Positions 33,246 through 42,714 of a stretch of 50,347 nucleotides of DNA are shown here, in pieces. Under the pieces are notes generated by a model that saw only the letters and a list, made by a program, of their open reading frames with translations, did not search any database and had not been told where the DNA came from. The DNA comes from an uncultured Clostridia bacterium (GTDB lineage: Bacteria; Bacillota; Clostridia; TANB77; CAG-508), in assembly GCA_934184665.1 (NCBI GenBank), contig CAKPSX010000009.1, positions 1-50,347 on the forward strand. The letters are read 5' to 3'. How positions within the stretch are numbered: the first letter of the stretch is position 1; each line of letters begins with the position of its first letter. The position numbers were made by a program, and so were the translations under genes.

Positions 33246-34343
33246 ATGTCAAAAGATTTAAACTATATTTATAAAGTTTTGAGAAAAATATTAAATATAA
33301 TTTTAATAATAGTTGGTGTATATCTGGGAATAAAAATGGCAGTTTTTTATATGCCATTTTTAATAGCATTTATTATATCATTGATGATTGAACCTGCAAT
33401 AAAATACCTCATGAGAAAAACAAATATGACAAGAAAAATGAGTTCAATAATAATATTTATAATAGTATTTTCAATAATAATTGGAAGTATAGCCTGGGGA
33501 ATAATTGCACTAATATCTGAATCAACCAATCTTCTACAAACATTGAATTTATACATAGACAAAGCATATACGCAAGTTCAAGAAATGGTGGGAAAACTTG
33601 CTATTACAAAAGTAAGTATATCAAGTAATATTGTAAATTTGGTACAAGATAGTTCAAAAGAAATATTACTAAAATTTTCATCATGGTTAACAGGCTTTTT
33701 AAATAAACTAATAGATATGATAACATCATTACCAACTGTTGGAATATACACAGTAATAACAATTTTAGCATTATATTTTATATGTACAGATAAAATATAT
33801 ATTTTGGATTTTATGGAACACCATATGCCTAAAAGATTGGTAATAAAAATTGGAACACATATAAAAGAAATTACCAAAAGTCTTGGGGGATATTTAAAAG
33901 CAGAAGCGATTTTAATACTTGTATCATTTGTAATATCTTTAATAGGTTTATATATTTTTAAGTTTGTAGGAATGAATATGAGATATCCACTATTAATAGC
34001 ATTAGGAATAGCTTTTGTTGATGCATTACCAATTTTGGGGTCAGGTTCTGTAATGGTACCATGGGGAGTGTTATCTGCTTTAAATGGAGATTTCAGGCTT
34101 GGAATGTCAATAATAATTTTGTGGATAATAATGTCAATAGTTAGACAATTCTTAGAACCTAAAATTGTTAGTGGAAAAATAGGCATACATCCAATTTTTA
34201 CTCTTATTGCAATGTATACTGGTTTTAAAATAATTGGAATTATGGGAATGCTAGTTGGACCAATAGTATTAATAATATTAAAAAATATATTTGCAACAGT
34301 GCTAGACCAAGGACTTACAAAGAGTTTGTTTGAAAAAATATAG
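33246..34343 (+). CDS. ytvI: AI-2E/PerM-family membrane protein, YtvI-like
   Basis: A 365-residue polytopic membrane protein: paired helices at the N-terminus, a large amphipathic central part, and C-terminal helices with family motifs (YFICTDKIYILDFMEHHMPK, ALGIAFVDALPILGSG, FLEPKIVSGKIGIHPIFTLI). This is the AI-2E transporter/PerM family; the C-terminal motif set corresponds to the sporulation-associated YtvI branch. Its transport activity is not established. AGAAAGGA serves as ribosome site, about twelve bases upstream. The leader includes the MITE-like copy at 33098-33208. Confidence 0.82.
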   Translation: MSKDLNYIYKVLRKILNIILIIVGVYLGIKMAVFYMPFLIAFIISLMIEPAIKYLMRKTNMTRKMSSIIIFIIVFSIIIGSIAWGIIALISESTNLLQTLNLYIDKAYTQVQEMVGKLAITKVSISSNIVNLVQDSSKEILLKFSSWLTGFLNKLIDMITSLPTVGIYTVITILALYFICTDKIYILDFMEHHMPKRLVIKIGTHIKEITKSLGGYLKAEAILILVSFVISLIGLYIFKFVGMNMRYPLLIALGIAFVDALPILGSGSVMVPWGVLSALNGDFRLGMSIIILWIIMSIVRQFLEPKIVSGKIGIHPIFTLIAMYTGFKIIGIMGMLVGPIVLIILKNIFATVLDQGLTKSLFEKI

Positions 34344-34399
34344 AATAATTATAAAAAAAGCTCATACATTTTATTAAAGAAGATGAAATGGAGGGCTTT

Positions 34400-34951
34400 A
34401 TGTTTATATATAATTTTAAAATAAGAGGTGGAATAGTACTAAGGCTGATATTAATATTATTATCAATTTTTATGTTAGCTGTCTTTTTACTTTGCATATA
34501 TAGGATTTTTATAAAAAGTGGTAAATTTAAATTAAATGATGATATAAAATCAGGAAATATTACTAAAATAGAGGCTAGCAATTATACTAATATATTACAA
34601 GCAGTTCATGACAATCCTGATTCATATATTGGAATGAAAGTTAATTTTACTGGATATATGTATAGACTATTTGATTTTGATGAAGAACAGTTTGTCATAG
34701 CAAGAGACATGTTTATAAATAATGAGAAAACACAGACTGTTGTTGTGGGATTTTTGTGTCAATATAAAGATGCAGATGATTTTGAAAATGGTCAATGGGT
34801 TGATTTAACAGGTGTAATTGAAATGGGAAAATATCACAATAAAGAAATACCTATATTAAAAGTAATAAATATGGAAGAAACTCAGAAACCAGATAATGAA
34901 TTAGTAAATCCTCCAGAAAATTCATATATACCAACAAGTGGGATATTTTAA
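34400..34951 (+). CDS. Membrane-anchored DUF1980 (YcgQ C-terminal)-like protein
   Basis: 183 residues from ATG 34400 (GGAGGG upstream). A transmembrane helix occupies ~14-36 (LRLILILLSIFMLAVFLLCI). The extracytoplasmic part has the DUF1980/YcgQ beta-rich pattern: NPDSYIGMKVNFTGYMYRLF, then ARDMF, WVDLTGVIEMG, IPILKVINME. The two Cys-containing positions common in the family are not evident. Function unknown; partner YcgR-type permease not seen here. It ends with a Pro-rich tail. Confidence 0.6.
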   Translation: MFIYNFKIRGGIVLRLILILLSIFMLAVFLLCIYRIFIKSGKFKLNDDIKSGNITKIEASNYTNILQAVHDNPDSYIGMKVNFTGYMYRLFDFDEEQFVIARDMFINNEKTQTVVVGFLCQYKDADDFENGQWVDLTGVIEMGKYHNKEIPILKVINMEETQKPDNELVNPPENSYIPTSGIF

Positions 34952-35017
34952 AATAAGAACAAAAAATATTGGTTTACGTAAAAAATGAAATAAAAGTAGA
35001 AAAATGTCGAATTGCTA

Positions 35018-35046
35018 TTGATTTACCAGCAAATTCAATGTATAAT
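35018..35046 (+). promoter_or_regulatory. Promoter of the beta-CASP gene
   Basis: TTGATT (35018-35023), 17-base spacer, TATAAT (35041-35046). TTTACGTAAAAAA lies upstream at about 34974-34986. Confidence 0.8.
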
Positions 35047-35101
35047 ATAGACGTACGCATTTATAAAAAACTTGGAAATAATAATTTCAAGGAGTGATTT
35101 T

Positions 35102-36631
35102 ATGGGAGCAAAGAGAGGTCTACATGTAGACATCACGGCATTGCACCAAGAGGTTACAGGTTCTTGCCTGTATGTCAGTGTGCATTACGCCGATGAACGG
35201 CATGTAAATTTCATTGTAGACTGTGGTCTCTTCCAAGAAGCGGCATACAATCATCTGAACACGGAACCATTTCCGTTTAGAGGTGAGAATGTCGAGTTTG
35301 CATTGATTACTCATAATCATGCAGACCATATGGGAAGATTACCAATGCTCGTCAAGAGCGGGTTTACAGGGAAGATTTATATGTCTGAACCCACAGCAAA
35401 GTTACTACCAATCGCAATCCAAAATTCTTATGCAATCATGAAGGAGGAGTATAAGAAACTCAACAAAAAGCCACTGTATGGAGATGAAGAAGTAGAAGCG
35501 GTCTATAACCAAACTTCTACACGCAAGTATGAAGATACAATGTATATTGATGAAAACATCAGCATTACATTCTTCAACAACGCACATCTTGTAGGTGCTA
35601 GTATGATACTAGTGCAGATTAGTGAAAGAGGAGAAAGGTCTATCAATATTCTCTTCACAGGAGACTACAAGAAAACGAACTTGCTTAAGCCGGCTAGCCG
35701 GTTATCTGAATGGGTACTTCGCAAGCAACTTACAGTTGTGACTGAGTCTACATATGGTACTACAAAATCTAGTGATGTAGAACATCACTTTGAAGCAGAT
35801 GTTGAGGAGTTGGTTAAACAAAGAAAGAACCTACTTATCTCTGCAACAGCACAAGGAAGAGCACAGGAACTTCTTTATATATTAAAGAAGATGCAGGAGG
35901 ATGGTAGATTAAGCCCAAAAGTCCAGATTGGACTTGACGGAACTCTTGCCCACAAATATACAGAACTGTATAGAAGTGGTATGCTCGAAGTCGACAAAGA
36001 CAAACTTGACTTCTTACCTAGAAGTTTCCACAAGCTGTCTAAGGACAACAGAGAGGAATTCTATGCAAACAATATGCAAAAAATTATTGTCTGCACATCT
36101 GGCATGTTGGACCATGGACCAGCACAGATCTATCTGCCACGTGTTCTGGAAAGAACCGATTGGGCGGTGTACATCACATGTTACTGCCCAGAAACAACCT
36201 TTGGCTACAAACTCCAGCACGCCAAAGATGGCAGGATAAAACTCAGAGGCAAAGAAATAAAAATCAAGGCAAAAGTCTATAGCACGGCAGAATATTCTGC
36301 ACATGCTAAAGCAGATGAAATTGAGGACTTCATCAAAAAGTTCCAGAACCCTGTTCTCGTGTTACTCAACCATGGAGACAGAAACGTATCTCGGCAATTT
36401 GCGCTCAATCTTGAATGTGATTGTGTTGCTAGAAGAGTGGAAGTCTTAGGACTTCACACAGTCAGAGTAGCAAACTTTGGCTGCGTGAAAGTTATGGGCT
36501 CTAAGCTCAAAGATACTTCTAAGAACTTTAGAAACGATAAGCCCAAGCTTTCGAAAAAGCAAGTGATGAAGAAAAGGAGAAGCCTCAAGCCAAAATTGAG
36601 AACATATAAAAAGCAAGGTTGGAGGAGATAG
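35102..36631 (+). CDS. Metallo-beta-lactamase/beta-CASP RNase-like protein, higher-GC cassette
   Basis: 509 residues from ATG 35102 (AAGGAG seven bases upstream; a TTG at 35072 precedes the ribosome site and is rejected). The metallo-beta-lactamase core has THNHADHMGRLP (HxHxDH, residues ~78-83) plus downstream FTGDYK. The beta-CASP domain includes ATAQGRAQELLYIL and CTSGMLDHGPAQIYL, and a final RMMBL-like region has STAEYSAHAKADE and LNHGDRN. These are zinc-dependent RNA nucleases related to CPSF-73-like enzymes. The C-terminal ~30 residues are very basic (Lys/Arg-rich), suitable for RNA binding. Balanced codon use differs from flanking ytvI and secA. It is a single-gene unit with promoter and terminator. 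Confidence 0.88.
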   Translation: MGAKRGLHVDITALHQEVTGSCLYVSVHYADERHVNFIVDCGLFQEAAYNHLNTEPFPFRGENVEFALITHNHADHMGRLPMLVKSGFTGKIYMSEPTAKLLPIAIQNSYAIMKEEYKKLNKKPLYGDEEVEAVYNQTSTRKYEDTMYIDENISITFFNNAHLVGASMILVQISERGERSINILFTGDYKKTNLLKPASRLSEWVLRKQLTVVTESTYGTTKSSDVEHHFEADVEELVKQRKNLLISATAQGRAQELLYILKKMQEDGRLSPKVQIGLDGTLAHKYTELYRSGMLEVDKDKLDFLPRSFHKLSKDNREEFYANNMQKIIVCTSGMLDHGPAQIYLPRVLERTDWAVYITCYCPETTFGYKLQHAKDGRIKLRGKEIKIKAKVYSTAEYSAHAKADEIEDFIKKFQNPVLVLLNHGDRNVSRQFALNLECDCVARRVEVLGLHTVRVANFGCVKVMGSKLKDTSKNFRNDKPKLSKKQVMKKRRSLKPKLRTYKKQGWRR

Positions 36632-36648
36632 TAAACATAAAAATCAAG

Positions 36649-36674
36649 AGGAGACCCTAATTGGGTCTCCTTTT
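36649..36674 (+). terminator. Terminator after the beta-CASP gene
   Basis: GGAGACCC / GGGTCTCC with TTTT, 5-base loop. Confidence 0.9.
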
Positions 36675-36696
36675 CGTAAAAAATTCGTAAAAAACC

Positions 36697-36725
36697 TTGA
36701 AAAAACAGATAAGTCGTGTTATATT
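36697..36725 (+). promoter_or_regulatory. secA promoter
   Basis: TTGAAA (36697-36702), 17-base spacer, TATATT (36720-36725). Confidence 0.7.
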
Positions 36726-36757
36726 ATAATGGTATTAATGAAAGGAAGGATAGAAAG

Positions 36758-39514
36758 ATGGGAATAATTAACACTATATTCAAGAGCTACAGCGAAAAAG
36801 AAGTAAAGAGAGTAATGCCAATAGTTGAGCAAATAAATTCATTAGAAGATGAAATGTCAAAACTTAGTGATGAAGAACTAAAAAATAAAACAAATAAATT
36901 AAAAAATGACTTAGGAGAAGGAAAAACACTTGATGAAATATTACCAGAGGCTTTTGCAGTTGTTAGAGAAGCTTCAAAAAGAGTATTAGGAATGAGACAC
37001 TTTGATGTACAATTAATCGGTGGAATCATACTACACCAAGGTAGAATTGCTGAAATGAAAACAGGTGAAGGTAAAACATTAGTAGCAACATTACCAGTAT
37101 ATCTAAATGCACTTACAGGTAAAGGAGTTCACGTAATAACAGTAAATGATTACTTAGCAAAAAGAGATAGTGAATGGATGGGTAAACTATATAAATTCTT
37201 AGGATTATCAGTAGGTTTAGCAATAGCTGGAATGAACCCAGAAGAAAAACAAAAAGCATATGCATGTGATATAACATATGGAACAAACAATGAATTCGGT
37301 TTTGATTACCTAAGAGATAATATGGTAATATACCAAAATCAATTAGTTCAAAGAGGTTTAAACTATGCAATTGTCGATGAGATAGATAGTATATTAATAG
37401 ATGAAGCAAGAACACCACTTATAATATCAGGTAGAGCAAACCAATCATCTGATTTATACAAAAAAGCAAATGACTTTGTAAAAAGATTAACTCCAAGAAT
37501 AATAGTAGAAGAAGATGTAAAAGACGAAATACAAGCAGAAGATAATGAAAAATATGATTATATAGTTGACTTAAAAGCAAAATCAGCATCATTAACACAA
37601 AAAGGAATCAAAAAAGCAGAAGAATTTTTCAGATTAGAAAACTTCAATGATATAGAAAACTCTACAATAGTACACCATGTAAACCAAGCATTAAGAGCAC
37701 ATGGAGTTATGAAAAAAGACATAGACTATATCGTAAAAGATGGAGAAGTACTAATAGTAGACGAATTCACAGGTCGTATAATGTATGGAAGAAGATATAA
37801 TAATGGATTACATCAAGCAATAGAAGCAAAAGAAGGTGTTAAAATTGCAGATGAATCAAAAACATTAGCAACAATCACATTCCAAAATTACTTCAGAATG
37901 TATGATAAATTATCAGGTATGACAGGTACTGCTATGACAGAAGAAGCAGAATTCGAAGAAATCTACAACTTAGACGTTATATCAATACCAACAAACAAGC
38001 CAATGATAAGAAAAGATCAACATGATGTAATATACAAAAATGAAAATGCTAAATTTAGAGCTATTGTTGAAAGTATAAAAGAAAGTCATGCAAAAGGACA
38101 ACCAGTTCTAGTTGGTACAGTTTCAATTGAAAAATCTGAAAAATTAAGTGCTATACTTAGAAAAGAAGGAATTAAACATGAAGTATTAAATGCTAAATTC
38201 CATGAAAAAGAAGCTGAAATTATTGCTCAAGCTGGAAAGTTCGGAGCTGTAACAATAGCAACAAACATGGCAGGCCGTGGTACTGATATTATGCTTGGTG
38301 GAAACAGTGAATATCTTGCAAAACAAGAAATGAGAAGAAACAAAGTTCCAGAAAACTTAATAGAAGAATCAAACACTTATTATGAAACAGATGACCAACA
38401 AATATTAAGAGCAAGAGAAGACTTTAAAAAACTAGAAGAAAAATATGCTAAAGAAATAAAAGAAGAAAAAGAAAAAGTAATTGAAGCTGGAGGATTAAAA
38501 ATAATTGGTACAGAAAGACATGAATCAAGAAGAATTGATAATCAGCTTCGTGGACGTAGTGGACGTCAAGGAGACCCAGGAGAATCAAAATTCTATATAG
38601 GATTAGATGATGATTTAATGAAAATCTTTGGTGGAGATGCTATAACAAACATGTATAATAGAATGGGCGTAGATGAAAACACACCAATTCAAAATAGAGC
38701 TATAACTAGAGCAGTAGAATCTGCACAAAAGAAAGTTGAAGGCAGAAACTTCAGCATCAGAAAAAATGTATTAAAATATGATGATGTAATGAATGCACAA
38801 AGAGAAATAATCTACAAACAAAGAAGACAAGTTCTTGATGGAGAAAACTTAAGTGACAGCATCAAAAAAATGATAGAATCATTATCAGAAGAAGTTGTGT
38901 TAACATACTTTGGTAGTGAAGGCGAAGAAATTAATGTAGAATCATTAGACACAGATATAAGAAATATATTTGGTATAGAAATGCTAGACTTTATAAAAGA
39001 AAACTCAAAAGATTCAAATGCAATAATTTCTAAATTACAAGAATTAGCATTAAACAAATATGCTGAAAAAGAAACTGAAATTGGTAGCGAATACCTAAGA
39101 GAACTTGAAAGAGTAGTTATGCTTAAAGTAGTTGACCAAAAATGGATGGATCATATAGACAGCATGGATGAATTAAAAAATGGTATTGGCTTACGTGCAT
39201 ATGGACAACAAGACCCTGTTGTAAAATACAGAATTGAAGGAATGGAAATGTTTGAAGAAATGGTTCTTGACATTAAACATGATGTTGTTCAAATACTTAT
39301 GAATCTTCGTAAACAAGAAGATGTAAAAAGAGAACAAACAGCTAAAATCACAGGAGCAGCTCTACAAGCTATAAATAGTGTAGACTCTGGAGAACAAATA
39401 AAATCAGATGTAAACAGAACAGTTGTAAACAAAGAACCAAAAATTGGTAGAAATGACCCATGCCCATGTGGAAGCGGCAAAAAGTACAAAAACTGTTGTG
39501 GAAGAAATCAGTAA
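36758..39514 (+). CDS. secA: Preprotein translocase ATPase SecA
   Basis: Motor of the Sec export pathway, acting at the SecYEG channel. I use ATG 36758 (MGIINTIFKSYSEKEVKR) with GGAAGG upstream. Landmarks: Walker A AEMKTGEGKTLV (~residues 97-108), DEAD-like VDEIDSILIDEARTPLIISG (~206-225), TNMAGRGTDIMLGG motif, and the C-terminal zinc-binding SecB/ribosome tail RNDPCPCGSGKKYKNCCGRNQ (shown in parts: CPCGSGKKYKNCCG). 918 residues, normal. The 3' end, including that zinc-binding tail, is an integration site: the same DNA recurs at 44814 and 47854. The tail present now has probably been supplied by the integrated element. Confidence 0.97.
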   Translation: MGIINTIFKSYSEKEVKRVMPIVEQINSLEDEMSKLSDEELKNKTNKLKNDLGEGKTLDEILPEAFAVVREASKRVLGMRHFDVQLIGGIILHQGRIAEMKTGEGKTLVATLPVYLNALTGKGVHVITVNDYLAKRDSEWMGKLYKFLGLSVGLAIAGMNPEEKQKAYACDITYGTNNEFGFDYLRDNMVIYQNQLVQRGLNYAIVDEIDSILIDEARTPLIISGRANQSSDLYKKANDFVKRLTPRIIVEEDVKDEIQAEDNEKYDYIVDLKAKSASLTQKGIKKAEEFFRLENFNDIENSTIVHHVNQALRAHGVMKKDIDYIVKDGEVLIVDEFTGRIMYGRRYNNGLHQAIEAKEGVKIADESKTLATITFQNYFRMYDKLSGMTGTAMTEEAEFEEIYNLDVISIPTNKPMIRKDQHDVIYKNENAKFRAIVESIKESHAKGQPVLVGTVSIEKSEKLSAILRKEGIKHEVLNAKFHEKEAEIIAQAGKFGAVTIATNMAGRGTDIMLGGNSEYLAKQEMRRNKVPENLIEESNTYYETDDQQILRAREDFKKLEEKYAKEIKEEKEKVIEAGGLKIIGTERHESRRIDNQLRGRSGRQGDPGESKFYIGLDDDLMKIFGGDAITNMYNRMGVDENTPIQNRAITRAVESAQKKVEGRNFSIRKNVLKYDDVMNAQREIIYKQRRQVLDGENLSDSIKKMIESLSEEVVLTYFGSEGEEINVESLDTDIRNIFGIEMLDFIKENSKDSNAIISKLQELALNKYAEKETEIGSEYLRELERVVMLKVVDQKWMDHIDSMDELKNGIGLRAYGQQDPVVKYRIEGMEMFEEMVLDIKHDVVQILMNLRKQEDVKREQTAKITGAALQAINSVDSGEQIKSDVNRTVVNKEPKIGRNDPCPCGSGKKYKNCCGRNQ

Positions 39515-39566
39515 TATCAATACTTACAGAGATTAAATAAGTAAACATAAATATGAAAATACACCA
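39467..39566 (+). repeat. Attachment-site repeat copy A (secA 3' end)
   Basis: Encodes the end of the SecA zinc motif. 39476-39566 (91 bases) is identical to 44823-44913; 39467-39501 (35 bases) is identical to 47854-47888. It continues 52 bases past the secA stop, so the repeat is not coding constraint alone. Confidence 0.92.
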
Positions 39567-39567
39567 A

Positions 39568-39591
39568 ATTGTTTGCATTTTGTTTGCAAAA
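39568..39591 (+). repeat. Putative integrase arm-type site, left
   Basis: 24 bases, TTTGCATTTTGTTTGCAAAA-type, identical to 47709-47732 near the other end of the tandem island. TTTGCA half-sites recur nearby (ATGCAAACAAAG at ~39650). Confidence 0.6.
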
Positions 39592-39676
39592 TGTTTTCAT
39601 ACTATAAACTTAAAACTATGAAATACTTGAAAAATAAGGATATTTGCCTATGCAAACAAAGTGAATACAAATAATA

Positions 39677-39706
39677 AAAATGTTATCATTCGTGATAGCA
39701 TTTTTT
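39677..39706 (+). terminator. Hairpin with TTCG tetraloop upstream of the integrase remnant
   Basis: AAAATGTTATCA, loop TTCG, TGATAGCATTTTTT. One T-G wobble in a 12-bp stem and a T run. Confidence 0.8.
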
Positions 39707-39740
39707 GTTTACATTCGAAAAATGAAAGGAGAAATAAAAA

Positions 39741-40345
39741 ATGTCGAATGTAACAATTCAAAAGAGGGAGAATTTCTATCAATATAAATTTGAAATTGCA
39801 AAAGTTGATGGAAAAAGAAAATTTTTAAGTAAGTCAGGATTTAAAACAAAATCAGAAGCAGAGAAAGAAGGTATACTTGCATACAATGATTATTTAAACA
39901 CAGGTAATTCATTTTCAGCAAGTGATATGAGTTATTCAGATTTTTTAGATTATTGGATTGAGAATTATTGTTATATCAATTTAAAATATCACACTATAGT
40001 AAGAAACAAGAAATTAAAATTATAAATGTACATGCTGAAATAGACGTTGCTCTAACAGAAGTTAAATTGGTGTTTCTAAAAAATAATGGTGTTTTTGAAG
40101 GTACAGATTCTTGTAAATATCCATTTAAAGTAATTCATTATGAATTAGGCATACCATGCAGATTTCACGATTTTAGAGATACACATGCGACTAAATTAAT
40201 TGAATCAGGTGCAGATATAAAAGCTGTTTCAAAAAGATTAGGACATAGGAATATTGATATTACTTATAATATTTATGTAAGAGTAACTGAGAAAATGGAA
40301 AATGAAACTGCAAATAAATTTGAAAAAATATGTAAGTGTTTGTAA
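39741..40345 (+). pseudogene. Tyrosine integrase, internally deleted and frameshifted
   Basis: 39741-40020 encodes the N-terminal arm-binding domain and the start of the core-binding domain of a phage/ICE-type integrase (FYQYKFEIAKVDGKRKFLS, then SYSDFLDYWIENYC and NLKYHTIV). The frame then breaks; from about 40080 to 40345 another frame encodes only the end of a catalytic domain (CRFHDFRDTHATKLIESGAD, SKRLGHRNIDITYNIYVRVT). The middle ~200 residues with the first catalytic Arg are gone. It cannot be active. GAAAGGAG precedes the ATG. Confidence 0.85.
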
Positions 40346-40360
40346 TGGGGGGAGAAATAG

Positions 40361-40648
40361 ATGGATAAAGTAAATAATGTGATAGATATATTAAAAGATA
40401 TGACTTTTATAAATAAATTAAGATTTGGAGTTTGTGCATTTTCAAGTAATTATTTGAATTTAAAATATGACAAAAATAAATATTATAAACAATATGATGG
40501 ACTACTAAGAGAATGGGATGATGAATATTCTAAAAGTTTTTTGGATGCAAGAAAATACCCAATAATTTTATTTGTATTAGCTAAAATGATGGAGATGAAT
40601 GAAGGAGAGAAAAATCAAGTAATAATGTGGTTTATAAATAATATATAA
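40361..40648 (+). CDS. Small unknown element-encoded protein
   Basis: 95 residues, not recognised. It has no membrane segment or signal peptide; helical stretches INKLRFGVCAFSSNYLNLKY and YPIILFVLAKMMEMNEGEK. GGGGAG-type ribosome site (TGGGGGGAG) 8-10 bases upstream of ATG. It lies between the integrase remnant and a GAAA-loop terminator at 40656-40683, so it is a separate short unit of element 1. Confidence 0.5.
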   Translation: MDKVNNVIDILKDMTFINKLRFGVCAFSSNYLNLKYDKNKYYKQYDGLLREWDDEYSKSFLDARKYPIILFVLAKMMEMNEGEKNQVIMWFINNI

Positions 40649-40655
40649 AGTTTTG

Positions 40656-40683
40656 TAGAAGCAGAAATGCTTCTATTTTTTTT
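40656..40683 (+). terminator. Terminator in element 1
   Basis: TAGAAGCA, loop GAAA, TGCTTCTA, then eight Ts. The following 40684-40915 stretch has no gene; it is AT-rich with a GC-richer patch just before the integrase (AACGAGCGAGATAATAACCG). Confidence 0.88.
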
Positions 40684-40915
40684 GATTTTTTTAAAATTAA
40701 TGTCCCCTTTTTAGATTTTTTTGTGCTGTTCATTATAGAAGGAAAAATTTTTTTATAAAAATGTAACCTTTTTGAAGTTTCATTTCGCTTTTATTTATAG
40801 AGGGATATAAAACTTTTTAAAAGCACATTGAAAATTTAATATTTAAATCATTAAATACAAATAATGAAACTCTTACATAGTCATAGAACGAGCGAGATAA
40901 TAACCGTCCCACGCA

Positions 40916-41866
40916 ATGAGTGTAACCTTGCATAGCTTCTTAAATGAATTATGTAGCAAATATTCTTTTTCTAGAAGTTATTTTAAAAATATATTAAAAG
41001 TAATGAAAGGTACTTTTAGAGAAGCAACAAATGTATATGGATTTATAAGATATAATCCTAGTTTAACATTAAAACTGCCTAAAATAGAAGATAGTAGTGA
41101 CTTTAAAAAACATTTATATACACAAAATGAAATCAATAAAATTTTAACAAGATTTAGAGATGATGATGTATTTACCTGTGCATTTATCACAAGTTGTTTT
41201 ACAGGAATGAGACCAGGAGAATTATGTGCATTAACTTGGGAAGACATTGATTTTGAAAATAAAGTAATAAATGTTAAACATTCTGTATTTGATAAGAAAA
41301 AGAATGAAAATGGTAGGTGGTATATTGGCACAACAAAAACTAAAAGTGGAGAAAGACAGATTCATATTAGTCCAACACTTATGAAGGCTTTAGTAAATTT
41401 TAAGAATAGACAAATTGAATTAAGGCTTTTATATGGTAAAGATTATAAGTATTATCATTTAGAAGAAATGAAAAATCAGTATGGAAAAGTATTGGAATAT
41501 CAAATAGTGGAAAATCAATCAAATATTTTATCAATTAAACCTGCTAATATGATTTTTACAAGAGATAATGGTAAGTATTGTGGTACAGATATTATAAAAT
41601 ACCCATATAAAATAATTCATGATGAGTTAGGAATAGAAAATTGTAGATTTTATGATTTAAGAGGAAGTTATGCGACTACAATTTTAAGAAATGGTGTAGA
41701 AATACGAGATGTTGCAGATGTATTAGGACATAAAGATATTGAAACTACAGAGAACTATTATATTTCAAGTACAGATGAAACAAGAAAAAATGCAACTGAT
41801 TCTTATGAAAATGCAATAAATTTAGATGTTATTAAAGAAATTATAGAGTATAAAATTTCAATATAA
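40916..41866 (+). CDS. Tyrosine integrase lacking the N-terminal arm-binding domain
   Basis: 316 residues covering part of the core-binding domain (LHSFLNELCSKYSFSRSYFK) and the full catalytic domain: first Arg in FTGMRPGELCALTWEDID (~residue 100), Lys in TTKTKSGERQ, R in FYDLRGSYATTIL (a Tyr replaces the usual His of HxLR), LGHKDIETTENYY with the nucleophilic Tyr. Relatives are ~400 residues; the ~85 missing residues correspond to what the pseudogene at 39741 still has. It may be an N-truncated enzyme formed by recombination between integrases. Whether it still excises the element is uncertain. Confidence 0.8.
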   Translation: MSVTLHSFLNELCSKYSFSRSYFKNILKVMKGTFREATNVYGFIRYNPSLTLKLPKIEDSSDFKKHLYTQNEINKILTRFRDDDVFTCAFITSCFTGMRPGELCALTWEDIDFENKVINVKHSVFDKKKNENGRWYIGTTKTKSGERQIHISPTLMKALVNFKNRQIELRLLYGKDYKYYHLEEMKNQYGKVLEYQIVENQSNILSIKPANMIFTRDNGKYCGTDIIKYPYKIIHDELGIENCRFYDLRGSYATTILRNGVEIRDVADVLGHKDIETTENYYISSTDETRKNATDSYENAINLDVIKEIIEYKISI

Positions 41867-41895
41867 ATAATATAGTAAGATTTTGTTATATAATT

Positions 41896-41930
41896 AGAGA
41901 GTTAGTTGATATAATTAGCTCTCTAAAAGA
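41896..41930 (+). terminator. Hairpin after the integrase
   Basis: TAGAGAGTTAGTTGATATAATTAGCTCTCTAAAA: 7-bp core stem AGAGAG(T)/(G)CTCTCT extended by A-T pairs. Confidence 0.55.
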
Positions 41931-42053
41931 TTTTAAACGAACGAGATTTTGTTGTAAAAAAGTAAATTTTTTGATATAATGTTTTCGAAAATGATATGAA
42001 GAATTATTTGGAAAAATTTAAAGTAACGATATAGTGAAGAAAGCTGCTAGAAG

Positions 42054-42713
42054 ATGTTAGAAAAATATATAGAAGTAATAAAGCCATATATTATAGAATT
42101 ATTTAAAAATGATTCAAGTGGGCATGATATAAGTCATTTAATAAGAACAATGAATATTGCTTTGAATTTATGTAAAAAAGAAAATGGTGACGAATTAATT
42201 GTTGGTATTTCGGCATTTATGCATGACATACATAGAATAATGCAAAATGAAACAGGTAAATTTGTATCTCCAAAGGATTCGTTACCTAAAGTAAGAGAAA
42301 TGTTAAGTAATACTGATTTATCAGAGGATATTATCAACAAAATTTGTTATTGTATAGAATATCATGAAATATATAATTGGAACGGAAATAATATTTATGA
42401 TATAAATACATTAATATTGCAAGATGCTGATAATTTAGATGCAATAGGTGCAATTGGAATTGGGAGAACATTTAGTTATGGTGGTGCACATAATGTAAAA
42501 ATGTACGACGAGAATAGTCCGTTGGAAACTTTAGAAAAATATTCTGAAGAAAAAGGAGATGATCCATCAACTATACATCATTTTTATCACAAGTTATTTA
42601 AACTTGCTGATAATATGAATACAAAATCTGCTAAAGAACAAGCAAAATATAGAACGGAATATATGAAAAACTTTGTTAATGAGTTTTTAGAAGAATGGAA
42701 TGGAGTGAAATAA
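42054..42713 (+). CDS. HD-domain phosphohydrolase
   Basis: 219 residues. HD signature: H..HDISHLIRTMNIAL with later SAFMHDIH (His-Asp pair, ~residues 58-59), then EYHEIYNW and LQDADNLDAIGAIGIG, giving the H...HD...D metal site of HD hydrolases (often nucleotide phosphohydrolases). The stop is one base before the next ATG, so it is translationally linked to the radical SAM gene. Both are accessory genes of element 1. In mobile elements HD plus radical SAM can be defence or nucleotide-metabolism functions; the actual role here is unknown. Confidence 0.82.
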   Translation: MLEKYIEVIKPYIIELFKNDSSGHDISHLIRTMNIALNLCKKENGDELIVGISAFMHDIHRIMQNETGKFVSPKDSLPKVREMLSNTDLSEDIINKICYCIEYHEIYNWNGNNIYDINTLILQDADNLDAIGAIGIGRTFSYGGAHNVKMYDENSPLETLEKYSEEKGDDPSTIHHFYHKLFKLADNMNTKSAKEQAKYRTEYMKNFVNEFLEEWNGVK

Positions 42714-42714
42714 A

